Positions 35,790 through 45,762 of a stretch of 64,000 bases of DNA are shown in pieces. A program made the translations under genes and the position numbers. Origin of the DNA: AWTP1-13 sp035258605. GTDB lineage: Bacteria; Pseudomonadota; Alphaproteobacteria; Rhizobiales; Hyphomicrobiaceae. Under the pieces are notes generated by a model. That model ran no database searches and was not told the origin of the DNA. It saw only the letters and a program-made list of their open reading frames with translations. The DNA is taken from contig DATFXD010000160.1 of NCBI GenBank assembly GCA_035258605.1, positions 1 to 64,000 of the forward strand. The letters are read 5' to 3'. Position 1 is the first letter of the stretch; each line of letters opens with the position of its first letter.

Positions 35790-36002
35790 GGCTCTCGTGG
35801 CTCATGCCAAGGGATATCTTAGCGCAATCTTGAGGCAATCGGAGATCCTTCCGCAATGCGGCAGATACCAAGCACCCGCGCCTGGCCATAGTGGCCGCTT
35901 TTGCTCTAACCTTGCCCAAGGCTCGATGCGCAAGCACCCGATCCGCCGGCCGCTTGCCGGACAGCAACGTGAGGACGCCATGAACCGACAGGGAGGCGCA
36001 GC

Positions 36003-37310
36003 ATGGTCCGCTACCTGAAGCGCGGGATGGACGCCGGCGCGGTCAGCGCCGCCGATGCCAAGGTGCGCGCCACCGTCGAAGCCATTCTGGCTGCGGTCGA
36101 GACCCGCGGCGATGCCGCCGTGCGCGAGTTTTCCCAGCAGTTCGACCAGTGGTCACCGGCCTCCTTCAAGCTGACCGCCAGCGAAATTGAGCGCGCGATC
36201 GCCGCCGTGCCGCGCCGCGATCTCGACGATATCGCGTTTGCCCAGGCACAGGTGCGCAACTTCGCCGAACGCCAGCGCGCCACTTTGACCGACCTCGAAG
36301 TTGAGACACTGCCCGGGGTGGTGCTGGGTCACAAGCATATCCCGGTGAATTCGATCGGTTGCTACGTTCCGGGTGGCCGCTACCCGATGGTTGCCTCGGC
36401 ACACATGTCGATCGTGACGGCGCGCGTCGCCGGCGTGGGACGGATCGTGGCCTGTGCGCCGCCGCACCGCGGTGGACCGCATCCGGCCATCGTCGCGGCA
36501 ATGCATCTGGGCGGTGCCGACGAGATCTACGTCCTGGGCGGCGTGCAGGCGGTCGCGGCCATGGCGCTCGGCAGCGACAGCCTCAAAGCCGTCGACATGA
36601 TCGTCGGTCCGGGTAACGCCTACGTCGCCGAGGCCAAGCGGCAACTGTTCGGGCGGGTCGGCATCGATCTGCTGGCGGGGCCCACCGAGACCCTGATCAT
36701 TGCCGATGACAGCGTCGATGCGGAACTCTGCGCCACCGATTTATTGGGCCAGGCCGAACACGGGCCGACCTCACCGGCCGTGCTGCTCACGACTTCCGAG
36801 CAGCTGGCGCACGCCACCATCGCCGAAGTGGCGCGGCTGCTGCAGATCCTGCCCACCGCCGATGCCGCCGGCCAGGCCTGGGCCGATAGAGGGGAGGTCA
36901 TCGTCTGCGACGATATCGACGAGATGCTGAGCGAGGCCAACCGCATCGCCTCCGAGCATGTCCAGGTGATGACCCGGGATCCCGACTACATTTTGCAGCG
37001 CCTCAACAACTACGGCTCGCTGTTCCTGGGCGCGCGAACCAACGTCGCCTTTGGCGACAAGGTGATCGGCACCAACCATACCTTGCCCACCCGTAAGGCG
37101 GCGCGCTACACCGGTGGCCTGTGGGTCGGCAAGTTCCTCAAAACCTGTACCTATCAGAAGGTGCTGACCGATCAGGCCTCGGCGCAAATCGGCGAAGTGT
37201 GCTCGCGGCTGTGCATTCTGGAAGGCTTCGCCGGCCATGCCGAGCAGGCCAACGTGCGGGTACGCCGTTACGGCGGTAAAAACGTGCCGTATGCGGCGGC
37301 GGCGGAATAA
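36003..37310 (+). CDS. Histidinol dehydrogenase family protein, HpsN-like
   Basis: NAD- and zinc-dependent alcohol dehydrogenase of 435 residues. The zinc and catalytic elements of HisD are present (QAEHGP, SEHVQVMT, GTNHTLPT and EGFAGHA). However, the opening VRYLKRG, the segment FAERQRATLTDLEVETLPG and CYVPGGRYPM resemble sulfopropanediol dehydrogenase HpsN and other catabolic paralogues rather than biosynthetic HisD. GGGAGG precedes the ATG. Its place at the head of an SDR/hydantoinase/amidase run also argues for catabolism. The substrate is not known. Confidence 0.85.
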   Translation: MVRYLKRGMDAGAVSAADAKVRATVEAILAAVETRGDAAVREFSQQFDQWSPASFKLTASEIERAIAAVPRRDLDDIAFAQAQVRNFAERQRATLTDLEVETLPGVVLGHKHIPVNSIGCYVPGGRYPMVASAHMSIVTARVAGVGRIVACAPPHRGGPHPAIVAAMHLGGADEIYVLGGVQAVAAMALGSDSLKAVDMIVGPGNAYVAEAKRQLFGRVGIDLLAGPTETLIIADDSVDAELCATDLLGQAEHGPTSPAVLLTTSEQLAHATIAEVARLLQILPTADAAGQAWADRGEVIVCDDIDEMLSEANRIASEHVQVMTRDPDYILQRLNNYGSLFLGARTNVAFGDKVIGTNHTLPTRKAARYTGGLWVGKFLKTCTYQKVLTDQASAQIGEVCSRLCILEGFAGHAEQANVRVRRYGGKNVPYAAAAE

Positions 37311-37312
37311 TC

Positions 37313-38077
37313 ATGGACACCGCGACCACGCCAAGCTTCCGGCTCGATGGCAAGCGGGCACTGATCACCGGTGCCGGGCGCGGCATCGGCAGAGCGGCCG
37401 CCTTTGCGCTCGCCGGCGCGGGCGCCGATGTGACCCTGGCGGCGCGCACCACCGCCGAGATCGAGGCGGCGGCTGCCGCGATCCGGGCACGCGGGCAGCG
37501 CGCCGACATCGTCACGCTTGATGTCACCGACGTTGAGGCCACGCGCCGCGTGATCGCGGCGGCGGCACCCTTCAACATCCTCATCAACAATGCCGGCACC
37601 AACCGCCCCAAGCCGCTGATCGAGGTGACGATCGAGGACTTCGACGCCATCATGCAGATCAACGTGCGTGCCGCCTACTTCGTGGCGCAAGCCGTGGCGC
37701 GCCGGCTGATCGAGGCAAAGGGGCCGGGCTCGATCATCAACGTATCATCGCAGATGGGTCACGTCGGCGCGGCCCGGCGCAGCGTCTATTGCGCCTCCAA
37801 GCATGCCATGGAGGGTTTCACCAAGGCGATGGCGATCGAGCTCGCCCCGCACAACATTCGGGTCAACTCGCTCGGGCCGACCTTCCTCGACACGCCATTG
37901 ACGCGGCCATTCTTCGAGAATGCCGCGTTTCGCGACGAGGTGCTATCCAAGATCAAATTCGGGCGTCTCGGAACCGTCGACGACCTGTTGGGGGCGATCG
38001 TGTTTCTTGCCTCGGATGCTTCCGCGCTGATGACCGGATCGGCGCTGATCGTTGATGGTGGCTGGACCGCCGATTGA
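37313..38077 (+). CDS. SDR family oxidoreductase (gluconate-5-dehydrogenase-like)
   Basis: Short-chain dehydrogenase of 254 residues: GAGRGIG cofactor loop, NNAGTNRPKPL, catalytic Ser in VSSQMGHVG, and YCASKHAMEGFTKAMA with the Tyr/Lys pair. The sequence resembles gluconate 5-dehydrogenase and related sugar or hydroxy-acid dehydrogenases. It starts two bases after the HpsN-like gene and probably shares its transcript and pathway. Confidence 0.88.
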   Translation: MDTATTPSFRLDGKRALITGAGRGIGRAAAFALAGAGADVTLAARTTAEIEAAAAAIRARGQRADIVTLDVTDVEATRRVIAAAAPFNILINNAGTNRPKPLIEVTIEDFDAIMQINVRAAYFVAQAVARRLIEAKGPGSIINVSSQMGHVGAARRSVYCASKHAMEGFTKAMAIELAPHNIRVNSLGPTFLDTPLTRPFFENAAFRDEVLSKIKFGRLGTVDDLLGAIVFLASDASALMTGSALIVDGGWTAD

Positions 38078-38192
38078 GAGGGAGCCAGAGCGACATGTCG
38101 CCGCCCGCGCTGTCAAGCCGCGTCCGCTGCCGCCGCTTGCGAAGCCTGCCCGCTTGCGCTCTGATCGACGCCGAAGTTGAGCGGATGTGCGC

Positions 38193-40289
38193 ATGAGTGG
38201 CAAGCCTGCGGCTGCCCGGCTGGCCGTTGATATCGGCGGGACCTTCACGGATATTGTGCTGGTTGCCGACGACAGGCGCCTGGTCGGCAAACTCATCACC
38301 ACGCCGCGGGCGCCCGAGGCGGCGGTGATCGAGGGGGTGCGCGACATCCTGGCGCGCGCCGGGCTTGGCTTTGCCGATATCGGCGTCTTCGTGCATGGCA
38401 CGACCCTTGCCACCAATGCCATCATCGAGCGCAAGGGTGCCAAGGCCGCGCTGATCACCACCGAAGGCTTCCGCGATGTGATCGAGATCGCCGACGAGGG
38501 CCGCTTCGATCAATACGACATCAATATCGTGAAGCCGGTACCGCTGGTACCACGCGAGCTGCGCTTCACGGTGCCTGAGCGGATCGATGTCAACGGCGGC
38601 GTGCGCTTGGCGCTCGACGAAACCGCGGTCCGCGCCGTCGCCAGCCGCCTGCGCGCGTTGGCTGTCGAGGCGGTGGCGGTGGCATTCATCCATGGCTATG
38701 CCAATCCCAGCCACGAACAGCGCGTTGCTGCCATCCTGGCTGAGCTCAATCCGGGTCTCGCCGTCACCCTGGCGTCTGCGGCCTGTCCGGAAGCGCGCGA
38801 ATGGGAGCGCACCTCCACTGCCATCGCCAACGCCTACGTGCAGCCGCTGCTGGCGGGCTACCTGCTGCGGCTCAAGGCCACGATGGCCGAGCTCGGTTAT
38901 CGGCGTCCGATTCATCTGATGACGTCGGGCGGCAGCCTTGCCAGCCTCGAGACCGCGGCGCGGTTTCCGGTGCGGCTGGTCGAATCCGGTCCCGCCGGTG
39001 GCGCGCTGCTGGCCGGCTACCTGGCGCTGGAGCGCGGCGAGCGTCGCATTCTGTCGTTCGACATGGGCGGCACCACGGCCAAGATCTGCCTGATCGATGA
39101 CGGTGAGCCGCTCAAGGCGCGTGCCTTCGAGCTCGATCGCCGCTCGCGCTTCAAAAGGGGCAGCGGCATGCCGGTGCGTATCCCGGTGATCGAAATGGTG
39201 GAGATCGGCGCCGGCGGCGGCTCGATCGCGCGCGTCGACGGCATGCAGCGCATTCTGGTCGGTCCCGACAGCGCCGGCGCCGAACCGGGACCGGCCTGCT
39301 ATGGTCGGGGGGGCGAGCAAGCAACGGTGACCGATGCCGATCTGGCGATCGGCAAGATCGATCCCGACTGCTTCGCCGGCGGTAAGATCGCCGTCGACCC
39401 GGCGCGCGCCGCCGCGGCGCTGACGCGCGCAGTGGGCGACAGGCTCGGCGGTAAAACCGCGACACAGGCCGCGATCGGCATCACCGAAATCGTCGATGAG
39501 AATATGGCAAATGCGGCGCGCGTGCATGCCATCGAGCGTGGCGTGGCGGTCGGCGAGCGCACCTTGGTGGCCTTCGGCGGTGCCGCCCCGCTGCACGCCA
39601 GCCGCATCGCCGAGAAGCTTGGCATCGGTCGCATCATCGTGCCGGCGGACGCCGGGGTGGGTTCGGCGGTGGGCTTCCTGGTGGCGCCTGCCGCCTATGA
39701 GCTCGTTCGCTCACGCTACATGCCGCTCGCCGGGTTTGCCGCCGAGGCCGCCAACGCCATCCTTGAGGAGTTGGTCGCCGAAGCCGTGGCGCATTGCCGG
39801 GCGGCGGCGGGCGAGCGGCCGATCCTGGTGCGGCGCGCCGCCTTCATGCGCTATGCCGGACAGGGTCACGAAATCACGGTGGCCATGCCCGAGCGGGCGT
39901 TGACGCCGGCCGATGCCGCAACCTTGCGGCAGGCCTTCGAGGCGGAATACGGCCGGCTGTTTCAGCGCCACATTCCAGGCGCCGAGATCGAGATCATGAG
40001 CTTTATGGTGCTGGCGACGACGGCAAGCCTGCGGCCGCCGCGTCTGGCGCCGGTCGCAACGAGTTCGCCACCGCCGCCGGCGGCCAGCCGCTCGGTGATC
40101 GATGCGCGCCTGGGCCATGCCCAGGCCGTGGCCGTGTTCGATCGCGGCCTGCTGGCGCCCGGTACGCGGATCGAAGGGCCGGCGCTGATCGTTGAGGACG
40201 GCACCTCGACCTATGTTTCGCCGAGCTTCGATGTCAGCGTCGATGCCGGTGGCGCGCTGGTATTGACGGCGCGGTCGAAGCTCGACTGA
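38193..40289 (+). CDS. hyuA: Hydantoinase/oxoprolinase subunit A
   Basis: ATP-dependent ring-opening subunit of 698 residues. The actin-fold motifs are LAVDIGGTFTDIVLV at the N-terminus and SFDMGGTTAKICLI near 285, with VHGTTLATNAIIERKGAKAALIT between. Family members act on N-methylhydantoin, 5-oxoproline or, with extra subunits, acetone; no acetone carboxylase gamma subunit is present, so a cyclic amide or hydantoin is more likely. ATG 38193 is used; GTG 38187 is two codons upstream. Confidence 0.93.
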   Translation: MSGKPAAARLAVDIGGTFTDIVLVADDRRLVGKLITTPRAPEAAVIEGVRDILARAGLGFADIGVFVHGTTLATNAIIERKGAKAALITTEGFRDVIEIADEGRFDQYDINIVKPVPLVPRELRFTVPERIDVNGGVRLALDETAVRAVASRLRALAVEAVAVAFIHGYANPSHEQRVAAILAELNPGLAVTLASAACPEAREWERTSTAIANAYVQPLLAGYLLRLKATMAELGYRRPIHLMTSGGSLASLETAARFPVRLVESGPAGGALLAGYLALERGERRILSFDMGGTTAKICLIDDGEPLKARAFELDRRSRFKRGSGMPVRIPVIEMVEIGAGGGSIARVDGMQRILVGPDSAGAEPGPACYGRGGEQATVTDADLAIGKIDPDCFAGGKIAVDPARAAAALTRAVGDRLGGKTATQAAIGITEIVDENMANAARVHAIERGVAVGERTLVAFGGAAPLHASRIAEKLGIGRIIVPADAGVGSAVGFLVAPAAYELVRSRYMPLAGFAAEAANAILEELVAEAVAHCRAAAGERPILVRRAAFMRYAGQGHEITVAMPERALTPADAATLRQAFEAEYGRLFQRHIPGAEIEIMSFMVLATTASLRPPRLAPVATSSPPPPAASRSVIDARLGHAQAVAVFDRGLLAPGTRIEGPALIVEDGTSTYVSPSFDVSVDAGGALVLTARSKLD

Positions 40290-40299
40290 GGACCAAGCG

Positions 40300-41925
40300 A
40301 TGCGCAAGCTACCCAACGACATCGAGCTGCAGATCATGTGGAACCGCCTGATCGCGGTGGTCGAGGAGCAGGCGCAAACCTTGCTGCGCACCGCCTTTTC
40401 GGCGATCGTGCGCGAGGCCGGAGACCTCTCGGCCGGCATTTTCGACAGCCAGGGGCGGATGCTGGCGCAGGCGGTCACCGGCACGCCGGGCCACGTCAAT
40501 TCGATGGCCGAATCGGTCAAGCATTTCATTGGCCACTTCGGCTTGGAAAACATGGCCCCGGGTGATGCCTACATCACCAACGACCCCTGGATGGGCACCG
40601 GCCACCTCAACGATTTTGTCGTCACCACGCCCTGCTTTTACCAGGACCGACTGATCGGCCTGTTCTCCTGCACCTCGCATCTGATGGACATCGGCGGCAT
40701 CGGTTTTGGTCCGGATGGCACCGATGTGTTCATGGAGGGGCTCTATATTCCCTTTCTCAAGCTGTTCGCCGAAGGCAAGGTCAATGACACCTTGTTGGCG
40801 ATGATCCGCGCCAACACGCGCCAGCCGATCGATACCGTTGGCGATGTCTACTCGCTCGCCGCGTGCAACGACGTCGGCTGCCAGCGGCTGATCGAGATGA
40901 TGCGCGAGTTCGAGCAGGACGACTTGGACCTGCTGGCCGAGCACATATGTACCAAGAGCCGGCAGGCGGTGCTGGCCGAAATCGCCACGCTGCCCAAGGG
41001 CTCGTGGTCAAACAGCATGACCACCGACGGCTTCGATGGGCCGATCACCTTGCGCGCCACGACCACGATCACGCCCGAGGGCATCCACGTCGATTATAGC
41101 GGCACCGATCGGCAGGCGCGGCGTGGCATCAACGTGCCGCTCGCCTATACCACGGCCTACACCGTGTTCGGGCTCGGCTGCATCGTCGCCAGCAAGATCC
41201 CGAACAATGCCGGGTCGCTGTCGCCGCTGACCGTGTCGGCGCCGCCGGGCAGCATTCTCAATGCCGCCAAGCCCGCCGCCGTCTGCATCCGGCACGTGAT
41301 CGGCCAGATGCTGCCCGATGTCGTGTTCGGCTGCTTGGCGCAGGCGATTCCGGAGCGAATTCCGGCCGAGGGCACGTCCTGCCTCTGGAACTTGATTGTG
41401 CGCGGGTCGCTGCCTGCCGGGCGCGGCGGCAACTATGCCTTCAGCCTGGCGATCACCTCCAATGGCGGTACCGGCGCGCGGCCCGAGGCGGACGGGCTAT
41501 CGGCAACCGCCTATCCGTCCGGGGTCAAGGGCACGCCGGTCGAGATCGCGGAAGCCATCACCCCGCTGATCTTTTGGAAGAAGGAGCTGCGGCCGGGCTC
41601 CGGTGGCCGCGGCCGCACCCGCGGCGGCCTCGGCCAGATCATCGAGATCGAAAGCGCCATCGGCGAGCCGTTCGAGCTGTTGGCCGCCTTCGACCGTATC
41701 GACTTTCCTCCGCGCGGCCGCGCCGGCGGCATGCCCGGTGCGCCAGGGGCGGTTGCCATCAAGGGCGGACGCAAGCTCAAGGGCAAGGGCACGCAGACGG
41801 TGGAGCCGGGCGAGCGCCTGCTGGTGATGACGCCGGGCGGCGGCGGCCTCGGTGCGGAGGCAGCGCGCGATCCCCTGCTGGTGGCGGCGGATCGGCGCGA
41901 ACAGCGGCTAACGGAGCCCAGCTGA
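40300..41925 (+). CDS. hyuB: Hydantoinase/oxoprolinase subunit B
   Basis: Partner subunit of 541 residues. Conserved segments include MWNRLIAVVEEQAQTLLRTAFSA-type opening, DSQGRMLAQ, GHFGLENMAPGDAYITNDPW, GTGHLNDFV, and the glycine-rich C-terminal GGRGRTRGGLGQ and TPGGGGLG. It follows hyuA by ten bases with GAGGA as ribosome site. A and B together make the active hydrolase. Confidence 0.93.
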   Translation: MRKLPNDIELQIMWNRLIAVVEEQAQTLLRTAFSAIVREAGDLSAGIFDSQGRMLAQAVTGTPGHVNSMAESVKHFIGHFGLENMAPGDAYITNDPWMGTGHLNDFVVTTPCFYQDRLIGLFSCTSHLMDIGGIGFGPDGTDVFMEGLYIPFLKLFAEGKVNDTLLAMIRANTRQPIDTVGDVYSLAACNDVGCQRLIEMMREFEQDDLDLLAEHICTKSRQAVLAEIATLPKGSWSNSMTTDGFDGPITLRATTTITPEGIHVDYSGTDRQARRGINVPLAYTTAYTVFGLGCIVASKIPNNAGSLSPLTVSAPPGSILNAAKPAAVCIRHVIGQMLPDVVFGCLAQAIPERIPAEGTSCLWNLIVRGSLPAGRGGNYAFSLAITSNGGTGARPEADGLSATAYPSGVKGTPVEIAEAITPLIFWKKELRPGSGGRGRTRGGLGQIIEIESAIGEPFELLAAFDRIDFPPRGRAGGMPGAPGAVAIKGGRKLKGKGTQTVEPGERLLVMTPGGGGLGAEAARDPLLVAADRREQRLTEPS

Positions 41926-41984
41926 CGGCTGGCGCGGTTGCGGGCGCCGGCACGGCAGCACCTGAGGCGCAAGGAGGCGAGGCC

Positions 41985-43403
41985 ATGCGATTTGACGAAT
42001 ACCGCAAGTTCGATGCCACTCAGCTGGCGGCGCTGATCGCCAAGCGCGAAGTCAGTGCCAAGACCGTGCTCGAGGTTGCCATTGCGCGAGCCGAGGCGAT
42101 CAATCCGCTGATCAATGCCATTGTCCACCAGGCCTACGCGCAAGCGCATCAGGCGATCGCCGCCGGGCTGCCGAGCGGACCGCTGACCGGGGTGCCCTAC
42201 CTGATCAAGGATCTCGGTTGCTTCCAACAAGGTCAGCCCGTCAGCTTCGGCAGCAAGCTCTATGCCGACTTCGTCGCCGACCACGACAGCGCCTATATCA
42301 GCCGCTGCAAGCGCGCCGGCCTGGTGCTGATGGGACGCAGCGCCAGTCCCGAATTCGGCTTGAGCCCGAATACCGAGCCGCGGCTTTACGGAGCCTGCAA
42401 AAATCCGTGGAACCTCGCCTACTCGGCGGGCGGCTCCTCCGGCGGCGCCGCCGCTGCCGTCAGCGCCGGCATCCTGCCCATGGCGCACGCCACCGACGGC
42501 GGTGGATCGATCCGCATCCCGGCCGCGCACTGCGGCCTGGTTGGCCTCAAGCCTTCGCGCGCTCGGATTTCGCTGGCGCCGGATGCCGGCGAGGGTTGGG
42601 GCGGCATGTCGGTCATGCACGCGGTGACCCGCAGCGTTCGCGATTGTGCCTTGCTGCTCGATGCCACCGCCGGCTACGAGCCCGGTGATCCCTATACCGC
42701 GCCGGCGGCCGCCAGCTTCGTCGCGGCGCTGGCGCGCCCGCCGCGCCGGCTCAGAATCGCAATGATGCTCAAGGATCATCGCGGCGCCAACCTCGCCCCC
42801 GACTGTTTGGCCGCCGTCGAGGGTGCGGCCAAGCTATGCCAGGATCTTGGTCATATCGTCGAGGAGGCCGATCCCGGCATCGACCTGGTGGCGTTGCGCA
42901 AGCAGAACTCGAGCATCGCCGCGGCCAACGTCGCCCGAGCCCTGGGGCTGCGCTGGGCGGCGCTGGGCCGGCAACCCGACGCCGGCGACGTCGAGGCGGC
43001 GACCTGGGCAGCCTTCAATACCGGGCGCAAGCTTACCGCCGTCGAGTACGTGGCCGCCATCGCCGCCACGCATGCGGCCGGTCGCAAGCTGGCGTCGTTC
43101 CTCAGCGGCTATGATGTTATTCTGTCCACGGTGGTGGCCGGACCACCGCCGCGGCTTGGCTATTTCGATATGGATGGCGACGTGCCCACCTTTGCCGAGC
43201 GGGTCAGCCAATATTTGAGCGTGACGCCGGTGCATAACGCCACCGGCACCCCGGCCATCAGCCTGCCGCTCTACTGGACCCAAGACGGCTTGCCGGTCGG
43301 GGTGCACTTCGCCGGACGCTACGGCGAGGACGGCACGCTGTTGCAGCTTGCCGCCCAACTGGAGGCGGCGCAACCGTGGTTCGACCGCGTGCCGGCGATT
43401 TGA
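41985..43403 (+). CDS. Amidase (amidase signature family)
   Basis: Serine hydrolase of 472 residues. The Ser-cisSer-Lys triad is visible as K75 (PYLIKDLG), S151 (SAGGSSGG) and S175 (DGGGSIRIPA), with the 24-residue spacing of the two serines typical of the family. AAGGAGG lies before the ATG. Following hyuAB directly, it may hydrolyse the carbamoyl or amide product of the ring-opening step; this is inference from position. Confidence 0.93.
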   Translation: MRFDEYRKFDATQLAALIAKREVSAKTVLEVAIARAEAINPLINAIVHQAYAQAHQAIAAGLPSGPLTGVPYLIKDLGCFQQGQPVSFGSKLYADFVADHDSAYISRCKRAGLVLMGRSASPEFGLSPNTEPRLYGACKNPWNLAYSAGGSSGGAAAAVSAGILPMAHATDGGGSIRIPAAHCGLVGLKPSRARISLAPDAGEGWGGMSVMHAVTRSVRDCALLLDATAGYEPGDPYTAPAAASFVAALARPPRRLRIAMMLKDHRGANLAPDCLAAVEGAAKLCQDLGHIVEEADPGIDLVALRKQNSSIAAANVARALGLRWAALGRQPDAGDVEAATWAAFNTGRKLTAVEYVAAIAATHAAGRKLASFLSGYDVILSTVVAGPPPRLGYFDMDGDVPTFAERVSQYLSVTPVHNATGTPAISLPLYWTQDGLPVGVHFAGRYGEDGTLLQLAAQLEAAQPWFDRVPAI

Positions 43404-43445
43404 GGCAGGTGCCGCGAGGAAAGCCGCCAAGCGCAAAGGAGCGCC

Positions 43446-45728
43446 ATGCACAGCATCAATCAGCGGATCGCGTCCGAGCTCGGCGTCGGCGCAGGCCAGG
43501 TCGCAGCCGCGATCGGGTTGTTGGACGAGGGAGCCACCGTTCCCTTCATCGCCCGCTATCGCAAGGAGAAGACCGGCAGCCTCGACGATACCAAGCTCAG
43601 GACCATCGAGGCGCGGCTCGCCTATCTACGCGAGCTCGAGGACCGGCGCGCGGCGGTGCTCAAGAGCATCGGCCAGCAGGGCAAACTGACGCCGGAGTTG
43701 GCGGCCCTGATCAACGCCGCCGCCGCCAAGGTCGAGCTCGAAGATCTCTATGCCCCCTATCGGCCGAAGCGGCGCAGCAAGGCCCAGACGGCGCGCGAGG
43801 CTGGGCTCGAGCCGCTGCTCGATGCCCTGCTGCGCGATCCGAGCCTCGATCCGGAAACCGCGGCCAACCCGTTCGTCGCCCCGGCCAAGGCCGTGGCCGA
43901 TGCCGGCGCCGCCCTCGACGGCGCCCGCCACATCCTGATCGAGCGCATCGGCGAGACCGCGAAACTCGTTGGCCAACTGCGCGAATGGATGTGGACGGAG
44001 GGCGTCTTGGCCTCCAGGCTGGTGAAGGGCAAGGCTGGCGAAGGCAGCAAGTTCGCCGACTATTTCGACTTCCGGCAAAGCATCAAGGACATTCCTTCGC
44101 ACCGGGCGCTGGCGCTGTTGCGTGGCCACAACGAAGGCACCCTGGCGCTGCAGCTCGACGTGCCCGATGCCGATGCCGCCCCGCACCCGGCCGAGGCTAA
44201 GATCAAGTTGGCGTTTGGCCTCGCCGAGCGCGGGCGGCCGGCCGACGCCTGGCTGGCCGAAGGCGTGCGGCTCGCCTGGCGATCGAAGCTTGCCGCCGCG
44301 CTCAAGAACGACCTGCTGGCGCGGCTGAAAGAGCGGGCAGATGTGGACGCGATCGGCGTCTTCTCAAAGAATATGCGCGATCTGCTGCTTGCCGCACCTG
44401 CCGGAGCGCGCGTGACGATGGGGCTCGATCCCGGCTTCCGCACCGGTGTCAAGGTGGCAGTGGTGGACCGCACCGGCAAGCTCGTTGCCACCGACACCAT
44501 CTACCCGCATGAGCCGAACAACGATTGGCGGGGCGCACTTGCCACCTTGGCGGCTCACTGCCTCAAGCACAAAGTCGAGCTCCTCAGCATTGGCAACGGC
44601 ACGGCCGGCCGCGAGACCGACAAGCTCGCCGCCGAGCTGATGGCGAAGTTGGTGGATTTGAAGCTGAGCAAGGTGATGGTGTCAGAAGCCGGCGCCTCGG
44701 TCTACTCGGCGTCCGAGCTCGCCGCCAAGGAGTTTGCGTCGCTGGACGTCAGCTTGCGTGGCGCCGTGTCGATTGCGCGCCGGCTGCAGGACCCGCTGGC
44801 GGAACTGGTCAAGATCGAGCCCAAGGCGATCGGCGTCGGCCAATATCAGCACGACGTCGATCAGAGCGGGCTGGCCCGCTCGCTTGACGCCGTCGTCGAG
44901 GACTGCGTCAACGCGGTCGGCGTCGATGTCAACATGGCCTCGGCGCCGCTGTTGGCGCGCGTGGCCGGTCTCAATCAGACCTTGGCCGGCAACATCGTTG
45001 CCTTCCGCGACCAACACGGCGCCTTCAAAACCCGGACCGCTCTCAAGCGGGTGCCGCGACTCGGGGTCAAGGCCTTCGAGCAGGCAGCGGGGTTCTTGCG
45101 GATCCCGAACGGCAGCAACGCGCTCGATGCTTCGGCCGTGCATCCGGAGGCCTATCCCCTGGTTGAGCGGATTGCCGAGGCCAGCAAACGACCGCTTAAT
45201 TCGCTGATCGGCGATGCGAACTTCCTGCGATCACTGAAACCGGCCCTGTTCGCCGACGCCGTGTTCGGCATCCCGACGGTGAGCGACGTCTTGCGCGAAC
45301 TCGAGAAGCCCGGCCGCGACCCCCGTCCCCAGTTCAAGACGGCGACCTTTGCCGAGGGGGTGGAGAAGCTATCGGATCTGCGACCCGGCATGGCGCTTGA
45401 GGGCGTGGTGACCAATGTCACCGCCTTCGGTGCCTTTGTCGACGTCGGCGTACACCAGGACGGCCTGGTGCACATCTCGGAGCTGTCGGATCGGTTCGTC
45501 AAGGATCCGCGCGAGGTGGTGAAGGCGGGTGACGTCGTCAAGGTGCGGGTGTTGAGCGTCGACGTCGAGCGCAAGCGCGTGGCATTGACAATGAAGGCCG
45601 GCGCGCGTCCGCCGGCGGTCGCGGGTGGGGCTGGGCCGGGACCGCGCACCGCCTCGCTACCGGGCGGCCAGGCGGGCGGGGAGAATGCCATCGCGGCCGC
45701 GCTCAAGCGCGCCCAGCAGCGTAAATAG
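43446..45728 (+). CDS. tex: RNA-binding transcriptional accessory protein Tex
   Basis: A 760-residue nucleic-acid-binding protein. In order: N-terminal helical Tex domain (GATVPFIARYRKEKTGSLDD), YqgF/RNase H-like domain at about 320-440 (MGLDPGFRTGVKVAVVDRTG), helix-hairpin-helix repeats (LNQTLAGNIVAFRDQHGAFK) and a C-terminal S1 domain at about 645-720 (LEGVVTNVTAFGAFVDVGV). Tex affects transcription and toxin expression in some bacteria. It has its own AAGGAG site and is probably independent of the catabolic genes. Confidence 0.96.
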   Translation: MHSINQRIASELGVGAGQVAAAIGLLDEGATVPFIARYRKEKTGSLDDTKLRTIEARLAYLRELEDRRAAVLKSIGQQGKLTPELAALINAAAAKVELEDLYAPYRPKRRSKAQTAREAGLEPLLDALLRDPSLDPETAANPFVAPAKAVADAGAALDGARHILIERIGETAKLVGQLREWMWTEGVLASRLVKGKAGEGSKFADYFDFRQSIKDIPSHRALALLRGHNEGTLALQLDVPDADAAPHPAEAKIKLAFGLAERGRPADAWLAEGVRLAWRSKLAAALKNDLLARLKERADVDAIGVFSKNMRDLLLAAPAGARVTMGLDPGFRTGVKVAVVDRTGKLVATDTIYPHEPNNDWRGALATLAAHCLKHKVELLSIGNGTAGRETDKLAAELMAKLVDLKLSKVMVSEAGASVYSASELAAKEFASLDVSLRGAVSIARRLQDPLAELVKIEPKAIGVGQYQHDVDQSGLARSLDAVVEDCVNAVGVDVNMASAPLLARVAGLNQTLAGNIVAFRDQHGAFKTRTALKRVPRLGVKAFEQAAGFLRIPNGSNALDASAVHPEAYPLVERIAEASKRPLNSLIGDANFLRSLKPALFADAVFGIPTVSDVLRELEKPGRDPRPQFKTATFAEGVEKLSDLRPGMALEGVVTNVTAFGAFVDVGVHQDGLVHISELSDRFVKDPREVVKAGDVVKVRVLSVDVERKRVALTMKAGARPPAVAGGAGPGPRTASLPGGQAGGENAIAAALKRAQQRK

Positions 45729-45762
45729 CGCCGCGCGCTTGGCGCGGGCTGAAGGAGGAGGC

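Noticed and set aside
36003..37310. Assignment as biosynthetic hisD
   Set aside because: Sequence features and context fit the HpsN-like catabolic branch better; the only other his gene, hisE, is 32 kb away.
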